Origin: Megaustenia siamemsis
Taxonomy: Eukaryota; Mollusca; Gastropoda; Stylommatophora; Ariophantidae
DNA: 64,000 nt
Reading direction: 5' to 3'
Assembly (NCBI GenBank): GCA_032433765.1
Contig: JAVIAB010000156.1
Span: forward strand, 85,047,015 to 85,111,014
Numbering within the stretch: the stretch's first letter is position 1; each line of letters begins with the position of its first letter. Below, one piece after another: positions 1 through 10,437 of the stretch. Below the pieces are notes generated by a model. It saw nothing but the letters and a program-made list of their open reading frames with translations, ran no database searches and was not told the origin of the DNA. A program made the position numbers and the translations under genes.

Positions 1-885
1 TATGTATGTATGTATGTATGGTTGCATGTATGTGTGTATGCATGTATGTATGTATGTATGGTTGCATGTATGTATGTATGTATGTATGGTTGCATGTATG
101 TGTGTATGCATGTATGTATGTATGTATGGTTGCATGTATGTATGTATGTATGTATGGTTGCATGTATGTGTGTATGCATGTATGAATGTATGTATGGTTG
201 CATGTATGTGTGTATGTGTGTATGTATGTATGTATGTGGGTGTATGTGTTTGTGTGTATGTATGTATGTATGCATGTATGTATGTATGCATTTATGTATG
301 TATGTATGTATGTATGTATGTATGTATGTATGTATGTATGTTGTATGTGTGGGTGTGTATGTATGTATGTATGTATGCATGTATGTATGTATGTTTGTAT
401 GCATGTATGTATGTATGTATGTAGCATGTATGTACATGTATGTGTTTGTATGTAGGTATTTGGGTGTATGTGTGTATGTGTGTATGTATCTACATGTATG
501 TGTTTGTATGTATGTATGTATGTATGTGGGGTATGTATGTAATGTATGTATGTATGTACATGTATGGTGTTTGTATGTATGTATGTGGTTGTATGTGTGT
601 ATGTATGTATGTACATGTATGTATGTGGTGTATGTATGTATGTATGTAGGTATGTGGGTGTATGTATGTATGTTGGTGTGTGTGTATGCATGTATGTATG
701 CATGTATGTATGTATATACATGTGTGTGTTTGTATGTATGTAGGTATGTGGGTGTATGTATGTATGTATGTATGTATGTGTGTGTTTGCATGTTTGTATG
801 TATGTAGGTATGTGGGTGTATGTATGTATGTACGTGTATGTGTTTGTACGTATGTATGTATGTATGTAGGTATGTATATATATAT
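1..885. repeat. TATG/TGTA microsatellite (degenerate)
   Basis: Almost pure tetranucleotide TATG with interspersed TGTG, GCATG and TACATG variants, running from the window start to a short TA run at 873-885. The long open frames in it (Met-Tyr-Val-Cys repeats) only reflect the repeat. It abuts the 3' end of a LINE-A copy, and similar TATG-like sequence resumes after that copy (1039-1090), so the LINE sits inside the array. Confidence 0.95.
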
Positions 886-1038
886 GGCCCTTTTCGTCTT
901 GTCAGACGGTCTAGTGGAGGCTATTGCGTATTTCTTTGAGGTATTGTTTTTGACGAACAGCTTCTCACGTGGCTAATTCTACCAATGTTTGACAAACACA
1001 CGCGGTCACATAATGAACAGGTCAGGCTCGCTGATCCA
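886..1038 (-). mobile_element. LINE-A 3'-end fragment (copy 1)
   Basis: Reverse complement of the last ~150 bases of the LINE-A element that ends near 8020: same GGCCC boundary next to a TA run, same stretch covering the C-terminal zinc-knuckle codons. It is strongly 5'-truncated, as is typical for target-primed reverse transcription, and carries no complete domain. Confidence 0.85.
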
Positions 1039-1095
1039 TATATGATATGTAGGTATGTGAGTGTATGTATTTCTGTGTATGTAAGAACGATATCT

Positions 1096-1202
1096 CCAGT
1101 GTGTTACTGGGGCCTCATTATGAGGTAAGTAAAAGATAGCAACACTGTGACCTTCCAGGCATGTCGTAAGAGACGACAAAGGAGATTGATCGATGGCTTG
1201 AC
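1096..1202 (+). repeat. ~107-bp dispersed repeat (copy 1)
   Basis: Nearly identical to 35717-35821: both start with GTGTTAC-GGGGC and end with GATCGATGGCTTGAC, sharing the block CTTCCAGGCATGTCGTAAGA. Both copies lie just beyond a truncated minus-strand LINE-A copy and near tetranucleotide microsatellite. No coding capacity seen. Could be a short SINE or a piece of a larger element. Confidence 0.7.
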
Positions 1203-1303
1203 AAGCTGTTATTGTAAAAAGTATTGTTATGAAAACAGGCCATAAGTTTTGAAAGCAGTGATCTTTGCAATATGTGCCATTTTGGCACGCAAGGTTTCTG
1301 TTT

Positions 1304-2315
1304 TTTTGAGATTGTAGTTCTGCCCTATGTGCCGTCTTCGGCTTGAAAGGTTTGAGATTGTAGTTCTGCCCTATGTGCCGTCTTCGGCTCGAAAGGTTTG
1401 AGATTGTAGTTCTGCCCTATGTGCCGTCTTCGGCTCGAAAGGTTTGAGATTGTAGTTCTGCCCTATGTGCCGTCTTCGGCTTGAAAAGTTTGAGATTGTA
1501 GTTCTGCCCTATGTGCCGTCTTCGGCTTGAAAGGTTTGAGATTGTAGTTCTGCCCTATGTGCCGTCTTCGGCTTGAAAGGTTTGAGATTGTAGTACTGCC
1601 CTATGTGCCGTCTTCGGCTTGAAAGGTTTGAGATTGTAGTTCTGCTCTATGTGCCGTCTTCGGCTCGAAAGGTTTGAGATTGTAGTTCTGCCCTATGTGC
1701 CGTCTTCGGCTTGAAAGGTTTGAGATTGTAGTTCTGCCCTATGTGCCGTCTTCGGCTTGAAGGTTTGAGATTGTAGTTCTGCCCTATGTGCCGTCTTCGG
1801 CTTGAAAAGTTTGAGATTGTAGTTCTGCCCTATGTGCCGTCTTCGGCTTGAAAGGTTTGAGATTGTAGTTCTGCCCTATGTGCCGTCTTCGACTTGAAAG
1901 GTTTGAGATTGTGGTTCTGCCCTATGTGCCGTCTTCGGCTCGAAAGATTTGAGATTGTAGTTCTGCCCTATGTGCCGTCTTCGGCTCGAAAGGTTTGAGA
2001 TTGTAGTTCTGCCCTATGTGCCGTCTTCGGCTAGAAAGGTTTGAGATTGTAGTTCTGCCCTATGTGCCGTCTTCGGCTTGAAAAGTTTGAGATTGTAGTT
2101 CTGCCCTATGTGCCGTCTTCGGCTTGAAAGGTTTGAGATTGTAGTTCTGCCCTATGTGCCGTCTTCGGCTTGAAAGGTTTGAGATTGTGGTTCTGCCCTA
2201 TGTGCCGTCTTCGGCTCGAAAGGTTTGAGATTGTAGTTCTGCCCTATGTGCCGTCTTCGGCTCGAAAGGTTTGAGATTGTAGTTCTGCCCTATGTGCCGT
2301 CTTCGGCTCGAAAGG
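1304..2315. repeat. 46-bp minisatellite, ~22 copies
   Basis: Unit contains TTTGAGATTGTAGTTCTGCC and GTGCCGTCTTCGGCT. Copies differ mainly at CTTG/CTCG, AAAGG/AAAAG and a few single bases. A diverged copy precedes the array at about 1268-1303. Confidence 0.95.
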
Positions 2316-2388
2316 ACGATAGATAGATATATGGAAGAACGTTATGTAATAAAACCAATGATGAACTTCCGTGTGAAATTCTTTTTTT

Positions 2389-3977
2389 CGGTTTAACCCC
2401 ACAATTCTTCTCTTCAATCCATCAATTTCCCAGTTTAACTTCACAATTCCTTGCTTCAATCCAACAATTTCCCAGTTTAACTTCACAATTCCTCGTTTCA
2501 ATCCAACAATTTCCCAGTTTAATCCCACAATTCTTCTCTTCAATAAACCAATTTCAAAGTTTAACCCATAATTCTTCACTTCAATCCAACAATTTCCCAG
2601 TTTAACTTTACAATTCTTCACTTCAATTAAACAATTTCCCAGTTTAATCCCACAATTCTTCACTATAATACAACAATTTCCCAGTTAACTTCAGAATTAT
2701 TCACTTCAATCCAACAACTTCCCAGTTTAATCCCACAATTCTTCACTTCAATCAAACAATTTCCAAGTATAACTTCACAATTTCTCACTTCAATCAAATA
2801 ATTTTCCAGTTTAACTTCACAATTCTTCACTCCAATCCAACAATTTCCAGCTGAACTTCACAATTCCTCACTTCAATCAAACAATTTCCCAGTTTAACTT
2901 CACAATTCATCACTCCAATCAAACAATTTCCCAGTTTAAACCCACAATTCTTCACTTCAATCCAACAATTTTCCAGTTTAAACCCACAATTCTTCACTTC
3001 AATCCAACAATTTCCAGTTTAAACCCATAATTCATCACTTCAATCCAACAATTTCCCAGTTTAAACCCACAATTCTTCACTTCAGTCCAACAATTTCCCA
3101 GTTTAACTTCACAATTCATCACTTCAATCAAACAATTTCCCAGTTTAACTTCACAATTCATCACTCCAATCAAACAATTTCCCAGTTTAACTTCACAATT
3201 ACTCACTCCAATCCAACAATTTCCCATTTTAATTTCACAATTCCTCACTTCAATCAAACAATTTCCCAGTTTAACTTCACAATTCATCACTTCAATCCAA
3301 CAATTTCCCAGTTTAAACCCACAATTCATCACTTCAATCCAACAATTTCCCAGTTTAAACCCACAATTCTTCACTTCAATCCAACAATTTCCCAGTTTAA
3401 ACCCACAATTCTTCACTTCAATCCAACAATTTCCCAGTTTAACTTCACAATTACTCACTCCAATCCAACAATTTCCCATTTTAATTTCACAATTCCTCAC
3501 TTCAATCAAACAATTTCCCAGTTTAACTTCACAATTCATCACTTCAATCCAACAATTTCCCAGTTTAAACCCACAATTCTTCACTTCAATCCAACAATTT
3601 CCCAGTTTAACTTCATAATTCTTCACTTCAATGAAATAAATTGCCGGTTTAACCCTACAAATTCTTCACTTCAATCCAACAATTTCCCAGTTTAACGCCT
3701 CAATTCTTCACTTTAATCAAATGATTTCGCAGTTTAACTCAACAAATCTTCACTTCAGTCCAACAATTTCCCAGTTTGTCTTCACAATTTTTCACTTCAG
3801 TCCAACAATTTCCCAGTTTAACTCAACAAATCTTCACTTCAGTCCAACAATTTCCCAGTTTAACTCACAATTCTTTACTTCAGTCCAACAATTTCCCAGT
3901 TTAACTCAACAATTCTTCACTTCAGTCCAACAATTTCCCAGTTTATCTTCACTTCAATCCAACAATTTCCCATTTTT
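2389..3977. repeat. 42-bp minisatellite, ~38 copies
   Basis: Unit contains CACAATTCTTCACTTCAATC and CAACAATTTCCCAGTTTAA. Because 42 is a multiple of three, long open frames arise on both strands (14-residue repeats such as NCWIEVKNCGFKLG on the minus strand). I do not regard these as genes: they are broken wherever a unit is a base short and no unique flanking coding sequence exists. Confidence 0.95.
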
Positions 3978-4636
3978 AAGAAAAGAAACCGTCCACATAA
4001 AAAAAAGGGAAGTGTGGTAGAAACAATGTTTGTTTTGTGCGTAGCCGTGGCTTTCAGTTCCAATGTTTACATCTGTAAAAAAAATTACTGTCCATGTTTG
4101 ACAACAATCAGGAATTTGAACAACAAAATGTTATAATTATGTTTATTTGACCACTTCCTGTGTGCACGTTGCTGGAACACACTGTTTAACGTAGCCAGGA
4201 AGAATTCCTCCCCTCGGCATCCACAGTTTGATCTGTAGCCACCAGACGTCACTGATATACCCTTCCCATCTTGCAACTCGTTTATCATTCCTACCTGAGG
4301 TCTTTCGGTTCAATCATGTGTAATATTATAGGCCAGCTAGCTCGTTGATTTCTTCACCAAAAACTGCTGTTATCTCTTAGTTCTGCAAATCATGATTTCT
4401 CACCTACTTACCTCTATATGTCTCTTGTGATGTTTTATTCGTGTTTATGTGTATTATTTCTATACTGAAGAAAAACACAGGGAAAATAAAACCAAAGAAA
4501 TTGATAGAAGATATTAACAAATTGAGCACACACACTCACACACAGACAGACACACATGCTTACGGTTGTATCTAGAACATTGAGCTAAAAATAACCTGCA
4601 AGGAAATGGCATGAAAACCTGGCAACAGTTCAATAC
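3978..4636. other. unique stretch, no gene recognised
   Basis: AT-rich non-repetitive sequence. A 67-codon open frame on the minus strand (4085-4288) has no recognisable domain; I see no supporting splice or promoter context. Confidence 0.5.
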
Positions 4637-4701
4637 TTTCTGATACAACAAACTTCTGATACAACAAACTTCTGATACAACAAACTTCTGATACAACAAA
4701 C
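4637..4701. repeat. 16-bp tandem repeat, 4 copies
   Basis: Unit CTTCTGATACAACAAA repeated four times, the first copy slightly altered. Confidence 0.9.
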
Positions 4702-5226
4702 AGAATACTTTAGTAACACTGAGAAATGTTTGTGATATACAAGCCAATCATTGCTTCTATAATTGTGATAAAGAACACACAATTATGGCAGAATGAAGGC
4801 AGGACATATTGTCAAATGACGTAGTCTTCGATATGCTTTCTTCCATCAATAAGAAAAGCTAGCAGATTGATAAGTTCAAACAGCTGTTTGTTGTCAACAT
4901 TGCATTTTGTTTGGGTGAGATTGTGTACATGACTTTTCTTTGCGGTGGGGGTGGTTATTAATAGAAAAAAAAATAATGGAAGGCAGAGATCAGGCAATGA
5001 AGGGACAACAACTACTGAAAGTGTAGACAGCATTCACGAAAAGAGGCAACTATAGAGACAGTGCTGGAGGAAAGAAGAACACGGTCTTTATAACAGAATT
5101 GGCAGGAAGAATAATGTTTGAATGAGAGAAGGGATCGAGGGTACTGTAGGAATGAGAGAAGAGAGGGGTATGTGCTATCACATGTGAGAGATAAGCTTGT
5201 CTTGCTATCATAGATAGTTCTGCGCA
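4702..5226. other. unique stretch, nothing recognised
   Basis: Non-repetitive, AT-rich. Short open frames on the minus strand (4812-5033, 5012-5227) show no recognisable domain. Confidence 0.5.
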
Positions 5227-5427
5227 TGTAGGAGCATATCTTGCTTCTTTCTGGAGCGTTCGCTCATGTAGGAGCTATCTCGCTTCTTTCTAGAGCGTTC
5301 ACTCATGTAGGAGCATATCTCGCTTCTTTCTAGAGCGTTCACTCATGTAGGAGCATATCTCGCTTCTTTCTAGAGCGTTCACTCATGTAGGAGCATATCT
5401 CGCTTCTTTCTGGAGCGTTCGCTCATT
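5227..5427. repeat. 40-bp minisatellite, 5 copies
   Basis: Unit contains GTAGGAGCATATCTCGCTTC and TTTCTAGAGCGTTCACTCAT. The outer copies carry TTTCTGGAGCGTTCGCTCAT, so the inner copies form a slightly different subset. Confidence 0.95.
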
Positions 5428-5588
5428 AAGTTGCCATGTAGGCATTATTAAGAACAAATAACTGGAGCTGGCTCACTGACGCTGAAGTAATGGCGACATC
5501 AGGACGACAACCAGCCAGTTCACGGCGATGGCGACACAGAGACAGATTAAAGACAGCTTGAGGACAGAGATATACGGGGTGGGTAGGG

Positions 5589-5964
5589 TTCATCAAGTAC
5601 CATGCCTGTTGGCGTAGGTGATCATGTCTCTCCACAACTTTCAATCTCAACAGTTATTTATCATTTCTGTTGTTGACCTTCTGCCAAGCCATTTCCTTAA
5701 GCTGTATGGAATCTTTTCACTTTGCTTCCCTCTATTTCTTTGTCCCTCAATTTTCCCAGTTGTTGCAATGTATTCCAGTTGTTCTCTTCTCATTACACGA
5801 CCAAAAAAAAGATAAAATGTTTCTTCCTAATATTGGAAATTAGCTCTCTTTTTGCTTTGACCTCTCTCAGAACATCTCCATTACTCTTATTAGCTGTCCA
5901 TGGTATTCTCAAAATTCTTCTGTAAAACCACATATCTACAGCCTCACGTGATTTTCTTGTCTGT
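5589..5964 (-). mobile_element. LINE-B 3' part, split by LINE-A insertion
   Basis: Minus-strand translation gives the C-terminal region of a non-LTR retrotransposon reverse transcriptase, with EAVDMWFYRRILRIPWTA followed by KAKRELISNIRKK. The same family occurs at 37377-37725 and 41280-41610. The upstream half of this copy is found on the far side of LINE-A at 8081-8232: across the two, the reading frame CESWIIG continues into QQTRKSREAVDMW once LINE-A and one target duplication are ignored. Frame breaks show the copy is dead. Confidence 0.85.
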
Positions 5965-5974
5965 TGTCCTATTA
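5965..5974. repeat. target-site duplication of LINE-A (left copy)
   Basis: TGTCCTATTA, repeated exactly at 8071-8080, the other border of the LINE-A insertion. Confidence 0.9.
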
Positions 5975-6063
5975 GAGTCGCCCCTGTCTGAGGCTTTCTG
6001 TATTTCAGAGCATAGATTGTTCCAGTATTCGTTTGCGCATCTTCTTGCTTCGCGTTGTAGGGT
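5975..6063 (-). mobile_element. inverted 5' segment of LINE-A (twin priming)
   Basis: About 89 bases that belong upstream of position 6065 in the element but lie in opposite orientation. The minus-strand reading EARRCANEYWNN is typical of the linker between endonuclease and reverse transcriptase in such elements. The bases between the two halves in a full-length element are lost at the junction. Confidence 0.8.
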
Positions 6064-6066
6064 GGC

Positions 6067-7980
6067 TTGCGCCTAAAATCCAAGTTTGGAGAACCTATTA
6101 CTGACAAGGGACAACAAATGCAAAGATGGGTTGAACACTACTCTAATCTATACAGTGACGACAGACCAGCAAACACAGCTCTAGCACAATCAATACCCAA
6201 ATATCCTACAATGTCCGAGCTGGATGTTGAGCCTACTATGAACGAACTTGTTGATGCTATACATGCCCTCTCAAGAGGAATAGCTGCAGGAAATGACAAC
6301 ATTCCCACAGATGTACTAAAGGACAACCTAAGTGTACTACTTCCACATCTATACAAACTGCTAATTAAATGCTGGAGAAACGGAGAAATACCTCATGATA
6401 TGAGAAATGCCAAGATTATAACGATGTACAAGAATAAAGGACACAGGGGCGACTGCAATAATTACAGAGGCATTTCTCTCCTTAGCACAACAGGCAAAGC
6501 TTTTGCTAGAGTCGTACTTAATCGCCTGCATAGACTTGCAGAACGGGTGCTTCCCGAGTCCCAATGCGGTTTCAGACCCGGGAGATCAACCATAGATATG
6601 ATCTTCACTCTTAGACAACTGCAGGAAAAATGTCGGGAACAAAATATGCCGCTCTATATTGCCTTTGTGGATCTCACAAAGGCATTCGACACAGTAAACA
6701 GAGATGGTCTCTACAAGGTGTTAGAAGGCATAGGCTGCCCTCCTAAATTACTTAGGCTGATAATTTCCTTCCATGAAGACATGAATGGCAAAGTCCATTT
6801 TGATGGCAGTCCATCAGAGAATTTCAAAGTCAACAAAGGAGTGAAACAGGGATGTGTCCTCGCCCCCACCCTTTTTGGTATATTTTTTGCTGCCCTCCTA
6901 AATTACGCCTTCGAAAACAGCTCAGGAGATATTTACATTCGCACTAGACCAGATGGCTCACTGTTCAACCTAGCACGACTAAGAGCAAAAACCAAAACAA
7001 ATGTTGCCCTACTTAAAGAATTTTTATTTGCTGACGATGCAGCCCTAGTCGCTCATAGTGAGGCCACCCTACAATCGCTGATCAACAACCTGGATAAAGC
7101 ATGCGACCTTTTTTCACTGTCAATTAATGTTCAGAAGACAGTAATACTAAATCAAGGTGACTTCAAACCTCTATCTATTACTCTAAAAGACTGCCCACTA
7201 GAATCAGTACAGAAATTTACATATCTTGGATCCACAGTTACGCAAACCATCTCTCTTGATGAAGAAATAAACTGTCGAATTGGTAAGGCAGCTACGACCT
7301 TCGTCAAACTCACAAAAAGGGCATGGAACAACACGAAACTAACTCAAAAGACTAAACTCTTAATATATCAAACTTGTGTGCTTAGCACACTACTATATGG
7401 ATCCGAAACCTGGACAACATACTCAAACCAGGAAAAAAGACTAAATGTCTTCCACATGCGATGTCTCCGCAAAATAATGCACATCAGATGGCAAGACAAA
7501 ATAACCAACTTAACTGTCCTGCAACGTGCTAAGACCCTAACAATCATGTCGATGCTCAGAAGTCGAAGGCTAAGATGGCTGGGGCATGTCCAACGGATGG
7601 AAGAAAAACGCATTCCTAGGCAAATACTATATGGCGAGCTAAAACACGGAAAACGACAAATCGGCAGACCCAAACTACGATATAGAGATATCTGCAAATC
7701 ATCTCTGAAAGACTTCTCCATCTATGAAAACAACTGGCAACATCTGGCAAGTGATCGCACATCATGGAGAGCATGTATAAGGAACGGTATAACAACATTT
7801 GAGACTGTGCTAAGACAGGACTTAGAAGAGAAGAGACTCATGAAAAAGGATGGTAACCCCTGTGGACCAGCGAGCCTGACCTGTTCATTATGTGACCGCG
7901 TGTGTTTGTCAAACATTGGTAGAATTAGCCACGAGAGAAGCTGTTCGGCAAAAACAATACCTCAAAAAAATACGCAATAA
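6067..7980 (+). CDS. LINE-A reverse transcriptase ORF (5'-truncated, otherwise intact)
   Basis: An uninterrupted 637-codon frame encoding most of a non-LTR reverse transcriptase, which copies the element RNA at a nicked target. Visible in order: N-terminal PITDKGQQMQRWVEHY, fingers region NAKIITMYKNKGHRGDCNNY, GFRPGRST, catalytic FVDLTKAFDTV (Asp near residue 202), GVKQGCVLAPTLFGIF (about 259-274), the FADD box (about 321-324) with the catalytic aspartates, then LLYGSETWTTYS, RRLRWLGHVQRMEEKRIPRQ and a C-terminal Cys/His knuckle with CSLC followed by H and C. The upstream endonuclease is absent because of truncation, so the first ATG is not the native start. The intact frame suggests a recent insertion, but without endonuclease this copy cannot move by itself. 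Confidence 0.9.
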   Translation: MRLKSKFGEPITDKGQQMQRWVEHYSNLYSDDRPANTALAQSIPKYPTMSELDVEPTMNELVDAIHALSRGIAAGNDNIPTDVLKDNLSVLLPHLYKLLIKCWRNGEIPHDMRNAKIITMYKNKGHRGDCNNYRGISLLSTTGKAFARVVLNRLHRLAERVLPESQCGFRPGRSTIDMIFTLRQLQEKCREQNMPLYIAFVDLTKAFDTVNRDGLYKVLEGIGCPPKLLRLIISFHEDMNGKVHFDGSPSENFKVNKGVKQGCVLAPTLFGIFFAALLNYAFENSSGDIYIRTRPDGSLFNLARLRAKTKTNVALLKEFLFADDAALVAHSEATLQSLINNLDKACDLFSLSINVQKTVILNQGDFKPLSITLKDCPLESVQKFTYLGSTVTQTISLDEEINCRIGKAATTFVKLTKRAWNNTKLTQKTKLLIYQTCVLSTLLYGSETWTTYSNQEKRLNVFHMRCLRKIMHIRWQDKITNLTVLQRAKTLTIMSMLRSRRLRWLGHVQRMEEKRIPRQILYGELKHGKRQIGRPKLRYRDICKSSLKDFSIYENNWQHLASDRTSWRACIRNGITTFETVLRQDLEEKRLMKKDGNPCGPASLTCSLCDRVCLSNIGRISHERSCSAKTIPQKNTQ

Positions 7981-8012
7981 CCTCCACTAGACCGTCTGAC
8001 AAGACGAAAGGG

Positions 8013-8016
<4 letters not shown>

Positions 8017-8070
<54 letters not shown>
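8017..8070. repeat. (TA)n microsatellite at LINE-A 3' end
   Basis: About 54 bases of alternating TA directly after the LINE-A 3' end. The two other LINE-A copies also end at a TA run (873-885 and 35132-35192). Confidence 0.95.
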
Positions 8071-8076
<6 letters not shown>

Positions 8077-8080
8077 ATTA
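8071..8080. repeat. target-site duplication of LINE-A (right copy)
   Basis: TGTCCTATTA, identical to 5965-5974. Confidence 0.9.
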
Positions 8081-8232
8081 TCCATGATTCACATCCATAT
8101 GTTAAGACTGGTTCTACATAACATTTAATAACTCTTTTTCTTGTTTCCATTGTCAAAAATGGATTGCACAGTATCTTCTTAGTTTTTGGAAAGCTGCTTT
8201 TGCCTGAGCCATTCTGCATCTCACATCGTTTG
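8081..8232 (-). mobile_element. LINE-B upstream part, split by LINE-A
   Basis: Minus-strand frames contain TNDVRCRMAQAK and, in another frame, RVIKCYVEPVLTYGCESWI: the reverse-transcriptase thumb region immediately upstream of the LINE-B part at 5589-5964. A frameshift separates the two segments. Its 5' side merges into the 25-bp array. Confidence 0.8.
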
Positions 8233-8597
8233 TACATCTAACATCTCACCTCTGTTGTACATCTAACATCTCCTCACTGTTGTACATCTAACATCTCCTC
8301 ACTGTTGTACATCTAACATCTCACCTCTGTTGTACATCTAACATCTCACCTCTGTTGTACATCTAACATCTCCTCACTGTTGTACATCTAACATCTCCTC
8401 ACTGTTGTACATCTAACATCTCCTCACTGTTGTACATCTAACATCTCACCTCTGTTGTACATCTAACATCTCACCTCTGTTGTACATCTAACATCTCCTC
8501 ACTGTTGTACATCTAACATCTCACCTCTGTTGTACATCTAACATCTCACCTCTGTTGTACATCTAACATCTCACCTCTGTTGTACATCTAACATCTC
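8229..8597. repeat. 25-bp minisatellite, ~15 copies
   Basis: Unit TGTTGTACATCTAACATCTC plus a 5-base variable end (CTCAC or ACCTC). The first copy overlaps the truncated end of LINE-B, so the array may have been seeded there. Confidence 0.95.
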
Positions 8598-9141
8598 AGT
8601 TTAACATTTTCGCCAGATATTTACATTCATTTACCTGTTTTAATGTTGTTCCACATGTCTTTATTGTGCATTGCGGTGATGTCTTTTTCTTTGTTTTTAC
8701 CATTATTTCTATCTTTTTGCTATTAAGGCTGTCCTTTATTTTTGCTTTCATTCACTAACATTTCTAACATTTTTTGTAATTAATTTTAACTTGTAGCTCT
8801 TAAGACTGTATCTCTTCTGCCTACCTGAGATAAAAGACATATAAAAGACATATAAACGACTTATATTTAACATAGTAATACATACACTATCACATACTGC
8901 TTGCCTTTTGTCTGGCTGTGTTGAAGGTCTGTATCACCAACAGTCTGAGTACTTCCTCAGCTGTCTCCTGTTGTGTGTACAAACTCGCTGCCTGCCTCTG
9001 TTGTTGAACGCTATGTTCTCTACTCATACCATCGATATGTGGTCAGGTCAGATGGTACTCTAGACACATACACACAAACATACAAAGATATTTGCGCACT
9101 AATCTAACACATACTGCAAAATTACATGCAAATCCCAATTT
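8598..9141. other. unique AT-rich stretch, nothing recognised
   Basis: Non-repetitive and T-rich. No open frame of interest, splice-bounded exon or RNA gene recognised. Confidence 0.5.
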
Positions 9142-9680
9142 CTCAATGTAGTTTCTTCAACTCCCAGATGTAGTTTGTTCAACTCCCAAGTATAGCTTGT
9201 TCAACTCCCAAATTTAGTTTGTTCAGCTCCCAACTTCCAGGTGTAGTTTGTTCAATTCCCAGGTGTAGTTTGTTCAACTCCCAGGTGTAGTTTGTTCAAC
9301 TCCCAGGTGTAGTTTGTTCAACTCCCAGGTGTAGTTTGTTCAACTCCCAACTCCCAGGTGTAGTTTGTTCAACTCCCAAGTGCAGCTTGCTCAACTCCCA
9401 GGTGTAGTTTGTTCAGCTCCCAACTTCCAGGTGTAGTTTTGTTCAGCTCCCAACTCCCAGGTGTAGTTTGTTCAGCTCCCAACTCCCAGGTGTAGTTTGT
9501 TCAGCTCCCAACTTCCAGGTGTAGTTTGTTCAACTCCCAACTCCCAGGTGTAGTTTATTCAACTCCCAACTCCCAGGTGTAGTTTATTCAACTCCCAACT
9601 CCCAGGTGTAGTTTAATCAACTCCCATCTCCCAGGTGTAGTTTAATCAACTCCCATCTCCCAGGTGTAGTTTGCTCAACT
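9142..9680. repeat. 22/30-bp minisatellite, ~20 copies
   Basis: Core CCCAGGTGTAGTTTGTTCAA with an optional extra AACTCC/AGCTCC insertion that makes alternate unit lengths. Copies at both edges are the most diverged, as is usual for array margins. Confidence 0.9.
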
Positions 9681-10437
9681 CCAGAAGGAGCCCGTTGCCT
9701 TGAGCCGAGAACATGTTTGGTGAGTGAACGATCGGCATTCTCTCCAGCTAAGAAAGAAGGCACTTGGCTCAGTGAGTTTTGAAAAGATAACGACATCGCG
9801 GAAGTGCACCTGCCTCCTCACCTCCATACACTGTGACCGCTAAAGTTAACACCTAATCCCCAACAACATTACATGATGTCACGTGACACACACAGACCCG
9901 TGTCAGGCTAGCAACAATGATAGGAAACATAAGCAGGAGATCGTTTATGAGCGTTAGATATGATTCTATGAGAACTTAGTGTACGGCCTTTATTCTCCAA
10001 CTCGAAGAATTCACAGATTGGCTCGCAGCTCATGTTCTATACCTCCCCCAACCCACCACACCCGCATTAGAAAGAAATGAATCTGATCCAACCCCCCCCC
10101 CCCCCCCCCCCCCCCACTTTCCCCACCTTCCGTTGCTTTTCAAAACTCTGAGAACACCTTATGTTGTCCGCACATGATAATTGTGCGCACAGAGAAGCTT
10201 ATTGCAAAGGTAATCTCGTCTCATGACTTGTATTAACATGAACGACGCACTGACCAGTCTATATAGAGTAAGTCCATGCTTCTACTCCCTGGAGGTGAAC
10301 TAGTTAGGCTGTCTCACTCGTTACCGAGCCCGACATCACTCATTCTAACACCAATGAGGCTATAACAACGATATTTGAACAAGAGGACGTTTCCTGTGGG
10401 AGGAAATCCAGGCAAGAGGGATGATGTCTAGATTCAG
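9681..10437. other. unique stretch with a 24-base C run
   Basis: No gene recognised. Contains an uninterrupted run of 24 cytosines at 10092-10115. Confidence 0.7.

Larger units (their letters stand above)
5975..8070 (+). mobile_element. LINE-A non-LTR retrotransposon, 5'-truncated with 5' inversion
   Basis: Insertion bounded by the 10-bp duplication TGTCCTATTA. It has an inverted 5' piece (5975-6063), a plus-strand reverse-transcriptase body (6065-7980), a short 3' UTR ending GACGAAAGGGGCCA and a long TA tail (8017-8070). The inverted piece, read on the minus strand, contains QREARRCANEYWNNLCSEIQ, a region that in this family precedes the KFGEPITDKGQQ start of the main part. This is the classic twin-priming product of target-primed reverse transcription. 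The endonuclease domain is missing. Clade not assigned with certainty (RTE/CR1/I-type non-LTR element). Confidence 0.9.

Noticed and set aside
2..807. Long open frames in the TATG microsatellite
   Set aside because: They encode only Met-Tyr-Val-Cys cycles, occur in several frames at once and have no start or flanking unique coding sequence.
2994..4020. 210-codon minus and 99-codon plus frames in the 42-bp array
   Set aside because: Unit length is a multiple of three, so frames stay open on both strands; unit indels break them at random.
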